Assembly (NCBI GenBank): GCA_021234155.1
Contig: JAJEKV010000041.1
Location: 10,003,018-10,067,017, forward strand
DNA length: 64,000 nt
DNA from: Isoetes taiwanensis
Taxonomy: Eukaryota > Streptophyta > Lycopodiopsida > Isoetales > Isoetaceae
Direction: 5' to 3'
The notes below the pieces were generated by a model, which saw only the letters and a list, made by a program, of their open reading frames with translations, was not told where the DNA came from and did no database searches. Both the position numbers and the translations under genes were made by a program. Shown piece by piece: positions 45,230 to 56,379 of this stretch. The first letter of the stretch is position 1. Each line of letters begins with the position of its first letter.

Positions 45230-45790
45230 GTAAAAAATTTTCCTATCTACCCCCCAAGCCTATTTTCCTTTCCCCACCAATCCCCATGCCACGTGGAACA
45301 TCCCATGCGCGCAGGGGCGTTGAGGTACCGGATCCCACGCGGGATATTGCACGCAATTATTATAAATACTGGATTTTCTTTTTCTATATATACCTGGTCG
45401 CCCAAACCTAATCAAGCCTGTGGGATATTTGCTCGAAGCTGCCAAGAACCCTAAATCTGGAAACTGCCAAGATCCGTCCAATTCTCTCAAAACAACCATG
45501 CAATCATGATCTTAAATGGCCGAATTACCCTGTATAATGCCAAGAATGCATCAGAGAAGCAAAAAGACAGAGAATTGAATTGAATTAGCCAAGAACGCAA
45601 TGAAATCAGGGAATTTCAAAAGGGGCTTTCGTGTACGTAAGAAATTGGAGGGCTTTGAGGCAAAGAAGAGATTTCTCGGCTTTGAAGAAGGACCGCTTGA
45701 TGATCCCGAAGCTTGATCCCACCTCCAATGTTTACCTTTGATCCGATTATTGACTTAATTCTCCGGATTGTTTGAATGTTTACCTATTTG
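45230..45790 (+). promoter_or_regulatory. LTR-like promoter region (candidate 3' LTR of the second Gypsy element)
   Basis: TGTAAAAAATTTTCC follows TTGGGG at 45230, a possible LTR start. Two TATA-like boxes (TATAAATAC near 45361 and TATATATACC near 45384) lie at a promoter-like distance from a leader-like stretch. The right boundary cannot be fixed and no second LTR is available for comparison. Confidence 0.35.
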
Positions 45791-45793
45791 ACT

Positions 45794-46167
45794 CTACCAA
45801 GACCTTGAGCTTGGGATATGTATTGTTATCTCCTCGAAAGTGTTTGATTCAATTGAAAATCCCACCATTATTATCGCCAATGATTTTTCCTCAAAAACCC
45901 TTCTGGCGGGGGTTTTTACCCCGACAAAGAATAAGTTTGCTGCACTCCTTGTGGGTCCCATAGGCCGATTGGCCTCAGTGGACGATAAAAAATCATTCTC
46001 ATTCTCATTCTCTTCCACGGGTTCCCCTGCTTCGTAATCATCATCCCGATCCTGATACTCCCCGCATCGCTGACCATAGTCTTGCTCTGAGGGTACCGAT
46101 CGTCCCCTTCAGAATTGCTGGTTATTATGTCCTCGATTTCTTCGAGCTCATCGTCTGTAAGACGGCA
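45794..46167 (-). pseudogene. Minus-strand exon-like fragment, acidic
   Basis: After an acceptor-like TCTTACAG (about 46168-46175 on the minus strand) the sequence reads DDELEEIEDIITSNSEGDD. After a one-base frame change it continues EYQDRDDDYEAGEPVEENE and further to the stop at 45794. Strand and acidity resemble the unknown gene on the far side of the LINE (55120-56379), so it could be a downstream exon of that gene separated by the LINE insertion. That link is inference. Confidence 0.3.
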
Positions 46168-46336
46168 AGAATAAATATACAACATTGAACGATTGCTTAT
46201 ACTCCAAACTCTAAAAGAGGCAAACAAGTATCATAGGGAAGCAATGTAACTGTACTCAACAATACAATAATCATACAATATAAGGAAATAGCACATATAT
46301 TATATGATGGCTTATAAAAAAAAATTGCCAATCAAA

Positions 46337-46345
46337 GATTACATC
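46337..46345. repeat. Left target-site duplication of the large LINE
   Basis: GATTACATC, identical to 55056-55064 directly after the poly(A) tail. Confidence 0.65.
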
Positions 46346-46387
46346 CGATACCACTACCTGTGGAAAAGAGAGAAGGCGCCGCATACC

Positions 46388-46549
46388 GCATGCCAACTCC
46401 TGCCATGCTTGAGCCGGCTCCCACAAGCTCCTCTACATCGGTCTATCTAGAGCAGGGTAAGATGGAGCATGCCAACTCTGCCATGCTCGATTTGAGCGAG
46501 CTCTCCTAAGCTCCTCTACATCGGCCTATCTAGAGCAGGGTAAGATGGA
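46388..46549. repeat. 79-bp tandem repeat in the LINE 5' region
   Basis: Units at 46388-46466 and 46467-46549, both containing GCATGCCAACTC, AAGCTCCTCTACATCGG and CTATCTAGAGCAGGGTAAGA. A partial GGAGTTGAGCA(T/A)(C/T)GCTGCTCC motif recurs twice just downstream. Tandem units in this position are common in LINE 5' UTRs, where they act as promoters. Confidence 0.8.
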
Positions 46550-46733
46550 GTTGAGCATCGCTGCTCCTCCTCCTGGTTTCCTCTCTCTCTCTACTCAAGC
46601 AACTCTAGGTGCAGAGGGCGGAGCTTTAAAGGCTTATCGCCCAACTCCTCCTTTTACAGCAGATTAAGAAGGAGTTGAGCAATGCTGCTCCTCCTGACTT
46701 CGTATCACTTTAAACAGGAAAATATTGGCCGGA

Positions 46734-47030
46734 ATGAGCAATCTAAGTCCACATTTATCCAGGCACAGAAGCTATTCTAGTGCTAGGTTCTTCACCATAA
46801 TCATTTGTGGGGATCGTCATATATGTGGCCGGTTGGAGGGCGAGTTCAGCCAACTTTGGGAAGCCCTTGTTCTAGATAGAGTCTTTCCTGATTATCTCTT
46901 TCAAGCAGAAGCCTGGCTTACGCCACAAATTCCGATCCAACTAATCGAGTATTGGCTGGGCGACTATATGGGAGATAGGAATATCTCTGCTGCTGGCATT
47001 TTCCATGTCTACTGCCAATGGGGCCCCTAA
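46734..47030 (+). CDS. Small ORF a of the LINE 5' region (module copy 1)
   Basis: 98 codons from ATG. Core motif CGRLEGEFSQLWEALVLDR, followed by a less conserved stretch ending IFHVYCQW. It shares spacing and key residues (G, L, G, LW, L, D) with the ORFs at 47325 and 47743. No known domain recognised. Confidence 0.45.
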   Translation: MSNLSPHLSRHRSYSSARFFTIIICGDRHICGRLEGEFSQLWEALVLDRVFPDYLFQAEAWLTPQIPIQLIEYWLGDYMGDRNISAAGIFHVYCQWGP

Positions 47031-47324
47031 AAATCACCTTAAAATCTACACTTAGCTAGATCTGCATGGATGTGGATGGATCCAAAACTCCTGTAGTCAA
47101 CTCTTGACTAGTCTCGCATGAAGGGTCCATTTATCCCTTTGCTGCTGGATTAGCTAGCTGACTCCTGGGGCTTTTAGCCTCTGCAACTTCCATCAATTCA
47201 TATGTGTTTGCTGAACCCACTTTATGCACTATAATCATTCCTCTGGCTCTGTTTCTTTATAAGCCCCTTTGTTGGATCTGCAAAGACACAAACCCTCAAG
47301 TGCCCGTGATCTTCCGATGTCTCA

Positions 47325-47711
47325 ATGGGACTTCCCCTCGCCGCTTTCTTAACCTCTCCATCCTCTCCAGTAAACTATCCTCCATCCCCTTCTGATATTG
47401 AGATCTCTAGATACTTTGTCACTATCGAGGGCTCCCAACAGTTACCCTATGGATGGTTGGAAGGCCCTGCTGCAGAGTTGTGGACATATTTAATTGATGA
47501 GCGGCTGGTCCTAGAGATTTACTTCGTTGGAGAGAGCGGCACTCCTGCTGTAAATCCAGAGGAAACACTGAGGTTGTGGAGGGTCGAGTTTCTTGGAGTT
47601 GATCGTCCGGCCTTTGCCACCTTCTACGTCCACAGTGCCTGGATGATAGATTCGGTTAAGTTGGAATTACATAAGGTGCCTCTCCCATTTGAGATCATAT
47701 CTGTAGACTGA
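47325..47711 (+). CDS. Small ORF b of the LINE 5' region (module copy 2)
   Basis: 128 codons from ATG. Ser/Pro-rich start, then YGWLEGPAAELWTYLIDERL and later ATFYVHSAWMID. Best preserved of the three copies. Unknown function; an RNA-binding or capsid-like role would be guesswork. Confidence 0.5.
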   Translation: MGLPLAAFLTSPSSPVNYPPSPSDIEISRYFVTIEGSQQLPYGWLEGPAAELWTYLIDERLVLEIYFVGESGTPAVNPEETLRLWRVEFLGVDRPAFATFYVHSAWMIDSVKLELHKVPLPFEIISVD

Positions 47712-47742
47712 AACCTGTCTAGAATGATTTCTCGTGACCTCA

Positions 47743-48100
47743 ATGGATCAAACCCCTTCTGTTACCTCATTGCATTCATCTTCCTCTAATCCATCTTCTT
47801 AATCTGCCTTACTCCCCGCCTTACATAGTTCGCACAGCCATTCTTGCTAATTACAACTATATCTGGTGGGGCTGGATCAGAGGGGATCTGGAGGACATCT
47901 GGACATCCTTGATTGACAGACAAATCCTTTTTCTAGATCAATTTTACTGTGTTGGTGGCCTGCAACTGCTGGGAGACCTTCACAATACAAGGAGGGTAGT
48001 CGACATTTGCCCTAGGATCCCTCTCACCCTTACCTCTTCAAGGCTTTCTTGTTCACCGTATATGGCCGAAAGTGATAGATACCGGGTTGAGCTATACTAG
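47743..48100 (+). pseudogene. Small ORF c of the LINE 5' region (module copy 3, frameshifted)
   Basis: Starts MDQTPSVTSLHSSSSNPSS, then a frameshift. The next frame gives WWGWIRGDLEDIWTSLIDRQ, aligned with the core of copies a and b. A second frameshift precedes FLVHRIWPKVID, which aligns with FYVHSAWMID of copy b. Broken. Confidence 0.45.
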
Positions 48101-48189
48101 GATGGAGATCAATCGCACCAGCTATGCAGAGGGCAAATGGTCTCCCTCACCCACCGGACTCCGCCCAAGGGATAATCACTCAAAGGGGC

Positions 48190-49980
48190 TTATCTCTCGC
48201 CCATACTCGAAGTGGCCAATAGAATAAGATTTTTACAGATTCATCGTTTAATAGGCAAGCTCCTTCGTGGATCCCCAAGCTCGAGAGATCCGGCGACCCC
48301 GGGACTTGTTTGCAGATCCGTAACCCCGCCAAAGGTGCGTGCTTTGGGCAACTCTTATTTCGCAATCATTGTCAATCTACCTAAGGAATCGAGATCCCGC
48401 TCGTAAAGGGCATCATATCCACCATGCATGGGCGCTTCTTTGTGCGTAAATGGCGACCGTGCTTTAACCCCATGCTCCCGTGACGCCTTTCTTTATCCAG
48501 CTTTGGGTCTCTCGAGGGGTTACGCTTGAACTCGACGAGAGAACACTTAAAACTCGACGACCTCTATTGGAGAGTATGTCCGCTTCGACAACAGAGTGAG
48601 GAAGTGCCCAGTTATGTGTGGCAATAGATCCGCTTCAAGCCCATTCCAAAAGCCATCGAAGTTTGAGGGATTCTACAAAGAAAAATGTGGTGTTCCCTCC
48701 GATACCTCCGAAGTCCGCCTCCCATCCGCACTAGATGTGGTTTCGTGAGTCCACCCAAATGCTATGTGCCCATCAATAAAGGAATGCGACAAAGGGAAGG
48801 GGCTTGAGTGCACCGAATCGCTTCGATCAAATCCCACCAACGATCGTTTTTTAAAGGGGAATGTTCTACCGCCACTTGTTCTATCGCCACTCCGATAACA
48901 ATGGGTCTCGCCACTCCTCGATAACAACGGATTCGCCACTCCTGATAACAATGGGTCTGCCACTCGATAACAAATGTGACCGCCACTTCGATAACAATGG
49001 ATTCAAGACCGGCGGAACCGTGATGAATCGGACCTTGTTGGCCTTGATAAGATGGATTCATTGCATCCTTCATTACATCCTTTTGAGCAAATCGATATGC
49101 TGGAGCCATCCACTGGTCATGGCAGGGCTGCATATATTACTCCTGTTATGGTTTTATCTGACTCTGCCCCTCCCACCGATCCCTGTGCTGAGATTAACAT
49201 GTTTCATGATCCCAATGCTGGCTCCATCTCTGTTACTCCTCCCAGATTGGAAGACATGAAGAAAACATATCGCAAGGTCAAATGGGCAGATTTGGTGGAA
49301 GACCCAGTAGTGGCCGATTACATGCCTAGATCTGCTGATCACCCTGCCATAATTGATGATGAGCATGATGAATCCACTCATATTGATCTCTCACAGGCTG
49401 CAGGCACTACTGATGAAGGGCAAATGGCATCGGCTACTGGCCATGATGGCTCTGAGCCCACAAACTTGCCATTCTTGCAGAATTCTCATGAACTAGAGAA
49501 GCTCCATAAGCCCACAAATCCAACTTCTAGTCAGGGGGAAAGAACAGAGGAGACACAGGGAGAAGCAGCAAGGAATCAGCAGCTTGCTTGGTGAAGACAT
49601 ACTAGCAACCGATGAACAAGATCTGTATGCAGCCAGGAATCTTCTTGAAGACATCAGAAAGAATCCCCTCTATGCTGAGATGGAAATTGTCAAACAGTTC
49701 ATTAAGGAGAAAATCCCAAGTGTTGCTGATCCAATTGCCGCAACAGTGGCCGATAAAACTACAATGGATGTTGGCCCCGCTGAGGACTCAATTAGAAGAG
49801 GTACCCCTCGGGCTACACGGGGAAAAGCAAAGGAATTGAGCTACAGGTGATCCCCCCCTCTGCCTCAGTGGAAAAAAAGAAACGTAGAAGGGGTAGACGT
49901 AGCACAAGGAGAACGCAATCAGAGGACCTCTTCATGGACGAGGCCAGTAGCCCTGGATATCTGGATGATAAGTAATCTTG
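48190..49980 (+). pseudogene. LINE ORF1 remnant (DUF4283-like N-terminal part, acidic tail)
   Basis: Fragments LGNSYFAIIVNL (about 48348-48383), FFVRKWRPCFNPM (about 48435-48473) and TPFFIQLWVSRGVTLEL (about 48483-48535) follow the order of the DUF4283 domain found in plant LINE ORF1/gag-like proteins. After a scrambled stretch a long acidic region is open (49052-49594), then continues in another frame to 49850 (EDILATDEQDLYAARNLLED). A basic patch (KKKRRRGRR-like) lies near 49870-49900. Several stops and frameshifts. Confidence 0.55.
48880..49010. repeat. Short CGATAACAA(T/C)GG-type reiteration inside ORF1
   Basis: Six to seven imperfect ~25-bp units of the type CGCCACT(CC)(T/C)GATAACAATGG(G/A)T. 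The reiteration disrupts the ORF1 frame and looks like slippage expansion. Confidence 0.6.
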
Positions 49981-50781
49981 TGATGGATAGTACTACATAT
50001 TCGGATAAGCTAAACTTTTTGTATGGTACAGGATGCAGTAGAGAATGCCTAAAGCAAACGTTGATGGTCGTGGAAGCTAAAGGGGGTAAGATCTCACCTT
50101 ATGCTCCCAATCTCCGATTGCAATTTGCATAATCCTACATCCCCCCACCCCATGGTTTGTGAGCTATTTTCAACTTGCTTATATAATGATAAGTACGTTT
50201 CGTAACTGGTTCTATTTCTATTGTTGTTTCAAGAAAGGGCTAATGTTAGTAAGGAAGCTATATAATACTGGGATTGGCCATATGGAAAATGGGGGTGGGC
50301 AACACCATGTCATGCTTAGAGGTCATCTCGTATTTGCCAGCAACAACTTCGAAATTTGGAAAATTAGTGGTTGTCAAGATATCAATGTGCCACCTAGTAA
50401 GGGACAATTTAAGGAACCACTTGGGGGCACCACTAGCATTTCTGGGTGGGCCGTGGACCTATGTTTGCCACAATTGTGCGATAGGTACCCAACCTATAGG
50501 TACCCAACCCATTCGTGTGAAGGTGATAGGCCATTCATATCCAAAGTGTTATGGTCTCCTGGAAGGGGTTTGAAACACTATTGGCAATCATATGCCATGT
50601 CCTCGGGGAAGAAATGGCGTCCAGTGTACACCAATGCTCCAATGATGGGGGGGTATAAGACGAGTGAACATGGGGGGCTAATGTATAAACCCGAGGAGGG
50701 CCCAAGAATCTATGCTAAACAAACACCATCTATGGTGGTAGGTACTACTTAGAGCCCGTTCCTATCTTAAATCTTAAACAT

Positions 50782-51931
50782 ATGAAGATAGTTTCTTGGA
50801 ATTTACGCGGAATCAAGGGTACCCTCAAGAGAGCTAGGGTCCTTGCTGCTATTAGATCTATGAAAGCTGACATCATTCTGCTTCAGGAACATAGACTCCC
50901 AACTTTTGAAGCAACATGCCTCGGTAAATGGGTTAGCGATAGCTATGATTCAGTTACATGCCCCGCGCATGGTACTAAAGGGGGTACAGGCATTCTATGG
51001 AAGGGCCAGTCACCCATTGGCTCGTACTGTAGCATCAGAAAGGGGATGGTAGATGGCGTGCGCTTTATTTGATACCTTAGACGTTAAGTGGGGACTTATT
51101 AATATTTATGCATCCAACAAGCCCGCTGAGAGAGCGGCCCTCTGGCTAGAAATAGAAACGTGGATTTTGCACCAGCATCATGAGATTAAGAACTGGATAT
51201 TGGGAGGTGATCTTAATATGATGGATGTGTGGGATCAAAAGATAGGGTTACATAGGAATTTGACAGGAGAGGAGCAAACGACTTAGCAATCTCTCATTAA
51301 CAATGTTGGATTCAATTTAGTTCCCCCATCCAATGTATCCTTCTCCTGGTCAAACAAGCAGAAGGGACAAGACCGAATATATTGTTTGCTGGATAGATTT
51401 TACATGGCTAATCCTTCTGCTCCCTTTATGGACCGTAGCTATGTTACTGGTGACCTGGCATTCTCTCATTCTGATCACGCGCCGCAACATCTGACTATTG
51501 AGGGAGTTCCTACTGTGGGGGAGAGGAAGAATGTCCCCTTTAAGTTTAATACTGCCTGGCTGGGTAAAGAGGCCTTCTGTAAACCATTTAAAGAATACCT
51601 TCTCTCGATTAAAGTATGCGAGTCGCCTAGTATGGAAACTTGGGCCAAATTGCTCCGTCTGATGAAAGACTGGGCAAAAGAATGGGGAAGAAAAAAAGCT
51701 TTGGAGTTTAAAAAGAATAAAGATGAGGTCTATAATATGCTAAGAATTGTAAGGCAAGATCTTTTGGTGAATCCATATTGTGAGGAAAGTCAAAAGCTGG
51801 AGGAAGAATTGGAGGCCAAATCGGCTAAGGCGATCGAGGAGGATGAAGCTAGAGGAGCAAAGCAGCTCGCTCTAAAACTAAATGGTATGCCGAGTTGGAT
51901 CATGAAAACTCTAAGTGCTTCTTTCGCTTAG
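50782..51931 (+). pseudogene. LINE ORF2 endonuclease domain (broken)
   Basis: ATG at 50782 begins MKIVSWNLRGIKG, the standard start of the AP-endonuclease-like domain. Then LLQEH, a frame change near 51060, WILGGDLNMMD (about 51200) and SHSDHAPQHL (about 51468-51500), which hold the catalytic Asn, Glu, Asp and His. Stops at 51284 and the frame change make it non-functional. Confidence 0.85.
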
Positions 51932-53582
51932 CAAAAGCGAGATCGGTGAAAATAGCATCACATCTATGCTTGACGATAAACAAGAGGTTTTGCAGGATCA
52001 AAAGGAGATCTCTGCTTACATCAGGAACAGTTTTCAAGATATGTTCAGGGAGGACCCTATTCCCTCCTCAGATAGCTTTTTAAGGTATCCCGTGATGGAT
52101 AAATTAGATTGGAGTAATGGTATCACATCAGAGGATAACTTGCGCCTCATGAGTGATCCCACCGAGGAGGAAATATATAAAACCTTATGTTCCCTTGCCC
52201 ATGGAAAGTCCCCGGGCCCAGATGGGTTCCCGCCTGAGTTCTTCCTGGAATTTTGGGAAGTGCTTGGTCCATTCTTTACAAGAGCAGTTAAGGGAGCTTG
52301 GGCTACAAGGTGTCTTCGTTCCTCCCTAACATCAGGATTCATTACATTAGTCCCTAAAGTTGACAGACCCCAACACCTAGGGGAGTGGAGGCCCATAGCT
52401 CTAACCAATGTATTGTATAAGGTTATTGCTAAAACTATAGCCAATAGATTGAAGCCTATCCTCAATAGGCTTATTGGCAATGAGCAATCAAGATTCTTGC
52501 CGGGTAGATCCATACTTGATAACTATCTGGCTGCGAGGGAAGGTCTTCACTGGGCCAAAAGATCTCAACAAAAGTGTATTCTACTTTAGATGGACTTTCG
52601 GAAAGCATACGACACTTTGAGGTGGTCAGGACTAAGGGAAGTTATGGCTAGACTGGGTTTCGATCCCCAGTTTATCAAGCTGGCCTTTGGACTAAACAAG
52701 TTTGTTACGGCTTCGTTCAATCAACGGACAACCATCGACTTTTCCACATGAGAAAGGGAATCGACAAGGTTGCCCATTAGCACCCTACCTGCTTTCTCCT
52801 AATGGCTAATCTCTTAAACAAACTTATCCGAGCAAAGTCATGGACGGTTCTCTTAATGGGCTTCAGCTTCCTCTTAATGAGGAGAGATTGACAATAATGC
52901 AATATCTGCATGATACCTTCGCCTTCCCTCGTATGATGACTTGAGTTTCGCTGCCTTTAAAGATTGCCTTCTGTTGTTTGAAGTAGTTGCTGGAATTGGG
53001 CTCAATGCCAGTAAGTGTGCAATTATGTGGCCATTTGAGAAGGATGTAGACGCCAGAGTTAACTCTTTAGGTTTTCAGATCATCAAAGCAGGGGAAGCTA
53101 CCAAGCTGCTTGGGCTACCACTTGTGGTATCAGATAACCTTAAAGGTTTGTGGACTCCGATTCTTGATAAGCTACGAAAAAGGGTAGGGTTATGGTCCTC
53201 TAAAGGCCTTTCCATTGCAGGAAGAATAATAAGTACCAATGCTATACTAGCCTCTTCCCATATGTATTACTCTTCAATTATACTAGCTCAAAAAGGGGTA
53301 TATAGTCAAATTCAAGCTATTATCAGGAAGTTTATCTGGGGAGGCATGCATCTGGTTGCCTGGGCTGAGATATGCAGAGATAGGAGATGTGGGGGCCTAG
53401 GCTATAAAGATATAATGACACATGCCCGCATTTTATCACCCAAAAGTGTGTGGAGAGCAATCAAGGGAGGCACCTCCCCAAGCCTCAATTTTGTGAGATA
53501 TTGGCTTGGACTCAGAACTCGAAAGGAAAGCCCTCCCTCCCAAGAGATGAAGTTGGGGCCATGTTCTTTAGATATAGGGTAG
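51915..53582 (+). pseudogene. LINE ORF2 reverse transcriptase domain (broken, catalytic box altered)
   Basis: Conserved motifs include SPGPDGFPPEFF, WRPIALTNVLYKVIAKTIAN, QSRFLPGRSILDN and MDFRKAYDTL. The expected RQGCPLAP region (about 52760-52790) is frameshifted. The catalytic box reads QYLHDT (about 52902-52919) instead of QYADDT, so one of the two metal-binding aspartates is lost. The 3' part (52941-53582) matches the left LINE copy. Confidence 0.85.
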
Positions 53583-53650
53583 CTCCCGACCTCTCCAAAG
53601 GATGCTAAAGATTCTACAGCCCGTGTGAAGTCCAACAACTATTCTCCCCT

Positions 53651-54622
53651 ATGGAGCCTACATTAGATGCAGGAAACCTTAGCATCTTCTGGAATATTCA
53701 TGTATGGAAAAGGGGTGATCTTCCTCTTGCCTTGTCTCACCCCCGTATCTTCATCAAATGGAAGGACGCAGGCATTACTAGATTGCACCACCTATGGAGG
53801 AATGATAGGTGGACATCATGGTCCGTGTTCAAAACTCTAATCAGAATCCGTGAGGCCGATAGAAAGATCCTTAAGGAAATCTTAAAGAATGTACATGTTC
53901 TTTCTGGTGTTTGTGGCCCAGGGGAGAAGTGGTTATGTCATGGCTCAGAAAAGTATGAAGTTGGTAAGATCTATCACTTACTTATCCAACCAAGTCCTCT
54001 TAAAGCTATCAATGCTCTTGGGTTGGGTGAGAGAGAAGTGGTCAAGCTCATGGGTGATTCCTGGACTACCCTTTGCTCGAGAAGGATTCAATACTTTAGG
54101 TGGCTAGCCTTACAAGGTGGTCTTAATACGCATATCAGGCTAATCGAAAGAGGCACTGTTGTTCCATTGGAGTGTCCACTTGGCTGTTCAACACCAGAGG
54201 ATACATCACATCTCTTCTTCTGTCCACGTATTATGTGCTTCTGGCAGTGGGTGGCACCCATTATTGGGCTGGAAAATACCGACCTAGATTGGCCCCGAAT
54301 AATCACGTCCAATGAAAACGACAAAATATCTGCAACGCTGGTTAATATTGCCTTGTGGGTGATATGGAAGCATAGATGTGAGGTTGCTCTTGGAGGAAAA
54401 GAAATCTCTCTAGCAAAACTAAAGAACTGGTTCAACTACGAAGTTGCATTGATGGCTCTTGCACACCACAGGAAAATGGGGAGTGCATATCACAAAGATT
54501 TGGATGGGATTGGAAGACTCGAAGGGTTCTATACATTCTTCAGGTGCAACTGGGATGGGAAAAAGGAAGATGAACATACTCTGACTGGGGTGGTGGAAGT
54601 AGGTGAGGATAACTCTTGCTAG
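53651..54622 (+). CDS. LINE ORF2 C-terminal zf-RVT part (right copy)
   Basis: 323 codons matching codons 212-534 of the ORF at 4-1608 with few changes. Upstream, indels at 53515-53640 separate it from the RT part. Zinc-binding CPLGC...H...C near 54177-54220. Confidence 0.8.
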   Translation: MEPTLDAGNLSIFWNIHVWKRGDLPLALSHPRIFIKWKDAGITRLHHLWRNDRWTSWSVFKTLIRIREADRKILKEILKNVHVLSGVCGPGEKWLCHGSEKYEVGKIYHLLIQPSPLKAINALGLGEREVVKLMGDSWTTLCSRRIQYFRWLALQGGLNTHIRLIERGTVVPLECPLGCSTPEDTSHLFFCPRIMCFWQWVAPIIGLENTDLDWPRIITSNENDKISATLVNIALWVIWKHRCEVALGGKEISLAKLKNWFNYEVALMALAHHRKMGSAYHKDLDGIGRLEGFYTFFRCNWDGKKEDEHTLTGVVEVGEDNSC

Positions 54623-55055
54623 TAATCATGGTGAGTTAATATGGTCTCCTCCTTTCTAAGATGACCACGGCATGGGGGTTCTGGAATGCTGGAGATAGTA
54701 CTCCTATAGTACCATCAGTAGGACACATGTAACTTTATGTAGTTGCACAATCCTTGTAGTACTGTGCTGATGAGGAAGAGGTGAGGGAAGCTAGGAGCTA
54801 GTTTCCTTTAGCCATAGTACAAATCATCACAGGAAGATGTGTGGTCATGCAACCGAGACCTGAGGTGCTGGTGCCCTATTAATAGGGAAGAAGTTGAGAT
54901 GGCCTTCACCAAAGTACAAGAACCTCTACCATGATTCACTCTCCTGATTGGAGTGATTTGACTTTATGTTGCTTTTCAAGCCGATCCATGGGGATCATGT
55001 ACTATATTTATAAATTAATAGAATCTCAACCTTACACTCAAAAAAAAAAAAAAGG

Positions 55056-55064
55056 GATTACATC
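55056..55064. repeat. Right target-site duplication of the large LINE
   Basis: GATTACATC directly after the A-run, identical to 46337-46345. Confidence 0.65.
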
Positions 55065-55120
55065 TATTCGCAATACAAAGATTTATAATTATAAAAAGAT
55101 ATCTAAGAACTAAGTTCCTC

Positions 55121-56379
55121 ATCGTCGTCCATAGGCTCGAAAAATGGGTGGCCTGGTGAGCGCATCAAGGTGGTGTCTTTGGGCTAGCGTGAGAGGGCGG
55201 CTCGAGCTGCTGCCTCCGGTGGCAAGCAAGTGGCCAAGGGTGCCGCCACAAGGAGTCACATACTAGCGCAGCCCGCCACGTCCCCCAATGCCACTATAGC
55301 CAGATCTCGTCGGACCAAAGTGACAGTGGTGGCATGGTAATCAATCTTCTTATGTCCCGCCAAGGTGGATAACGCGCGGAGCGCCCACCAAGATGCTTCA
55401 GAAGAAGGCCCCAAGTTCTTGGAGAAGAACAAGACCTCACCTTGCCGAAAGGGTGAAAGGAAGAATCGGGTCAAATGGTTGCCCATTGCCCTAATTTGCG
55501 GATCCCTGGAGGTCTCTGCTTCCTTTTCCAAGTTAACAGGGATCTTCTCCTGCTCTGCCTCTTCCTTGTCATCCCTAAGACTTATCTTGGTGTCCCAAAA
55601 GTCTTCCTCCTCTTGATCCACCCCTCCCATAGTGATCTGTAAAGGCTGAACTGCAGGAGGAGGGCGCATGTGAGCCGCAAACCGCCCTCCTCCGAGGCCG
55701 GGGTGCATCGACCAATAGGAATTGCCGGCGAGAGACAAAGGGGTCTCAACGGGTTCCGCTCTTCTAGCCGAAATACTAACAAGTTCTTGACTTGTGGCGG
55801 ATGCACAACAGTGTCGTAAAAGTCGAGGAAATCATCCCCGGCAAGACTCGCAAGATCATAGAGGACCTCTATCTTGCGGCGGCCCCGCATATCAGCAATG
55901 ACGCGGTAAGCCCATATAATGTCCTCTAGAATCAGGTACTCTTGTTTGTTCAAGAGTACGGCAGGAAGGAGGTTTAACCCTTCGAGTTTGAGGGTTTTAT
56001 CCTACATTTGCCGGCAAGGTTTTCCGGTGGCTAGCTCCTTCCACCGCAAAGTCTCGCCGTCGGCGACTTCATCGCCTTCCCAAGTTAGGAGGTACTGGTG
56101 TAGAAGAATGCTCGGCAGCTATCTGCTCATCCTCAATATACTGGTCCATGATGATGGCGGCCAAGAAATCGAAACCTCAAAACAGACTTCCCGATCTATA
56201 GTAACGATAGGGAGGTCGGTTCCTCGTCTCCTTATGCCCTTAATGACATTCCGGGCATGATCATCACCTCCTAACATCTCGAGCAAAGTGTGGAAGTCGA
56301 GGTAGAGCTGTGAGTCGTCTTCATTGAAGACACAAGCAGGTACGATCTCCTCACAGTAGAATTGTTCGCATTGAATCAT
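55121..56379 (-). pseudogene. Uncharacterised acidic-protein gene, right copy, broken by indels
   Basis: Counterpart of 7917-9161 with the same ATG (56379). The N-terminal domain is intact to about 56160. After that, clustered substitutions and indels (55130-55190, 55680-55760, 55805-55850, 56000-56100, 56158-56175) change the frame several times. The differences fall in GC-rich patches, while intervening stretches are almost identical to the left copy. Confidence 0.7.

Larger units (their letters stand above)
46346..55053 (+). mobile_element. Near-complete decayed plant LINE (~8.7 kb)
   Basis: Bounded by GATTACATC duplications and ending in a 14-base A-run (55040-55053). In order it holds a 5' region with 79-bp tandem repeats, three related small ORFs, an ORF1 with a DUF4283-like remnant, and an ORF2 with endonuclease, RT and zf-RVT domains. 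It is long for a plant LINE. Many stops and frameshifts show that it is inactive. The last 2 kb is duplicated at 1-2051. Confidence 0.75.
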
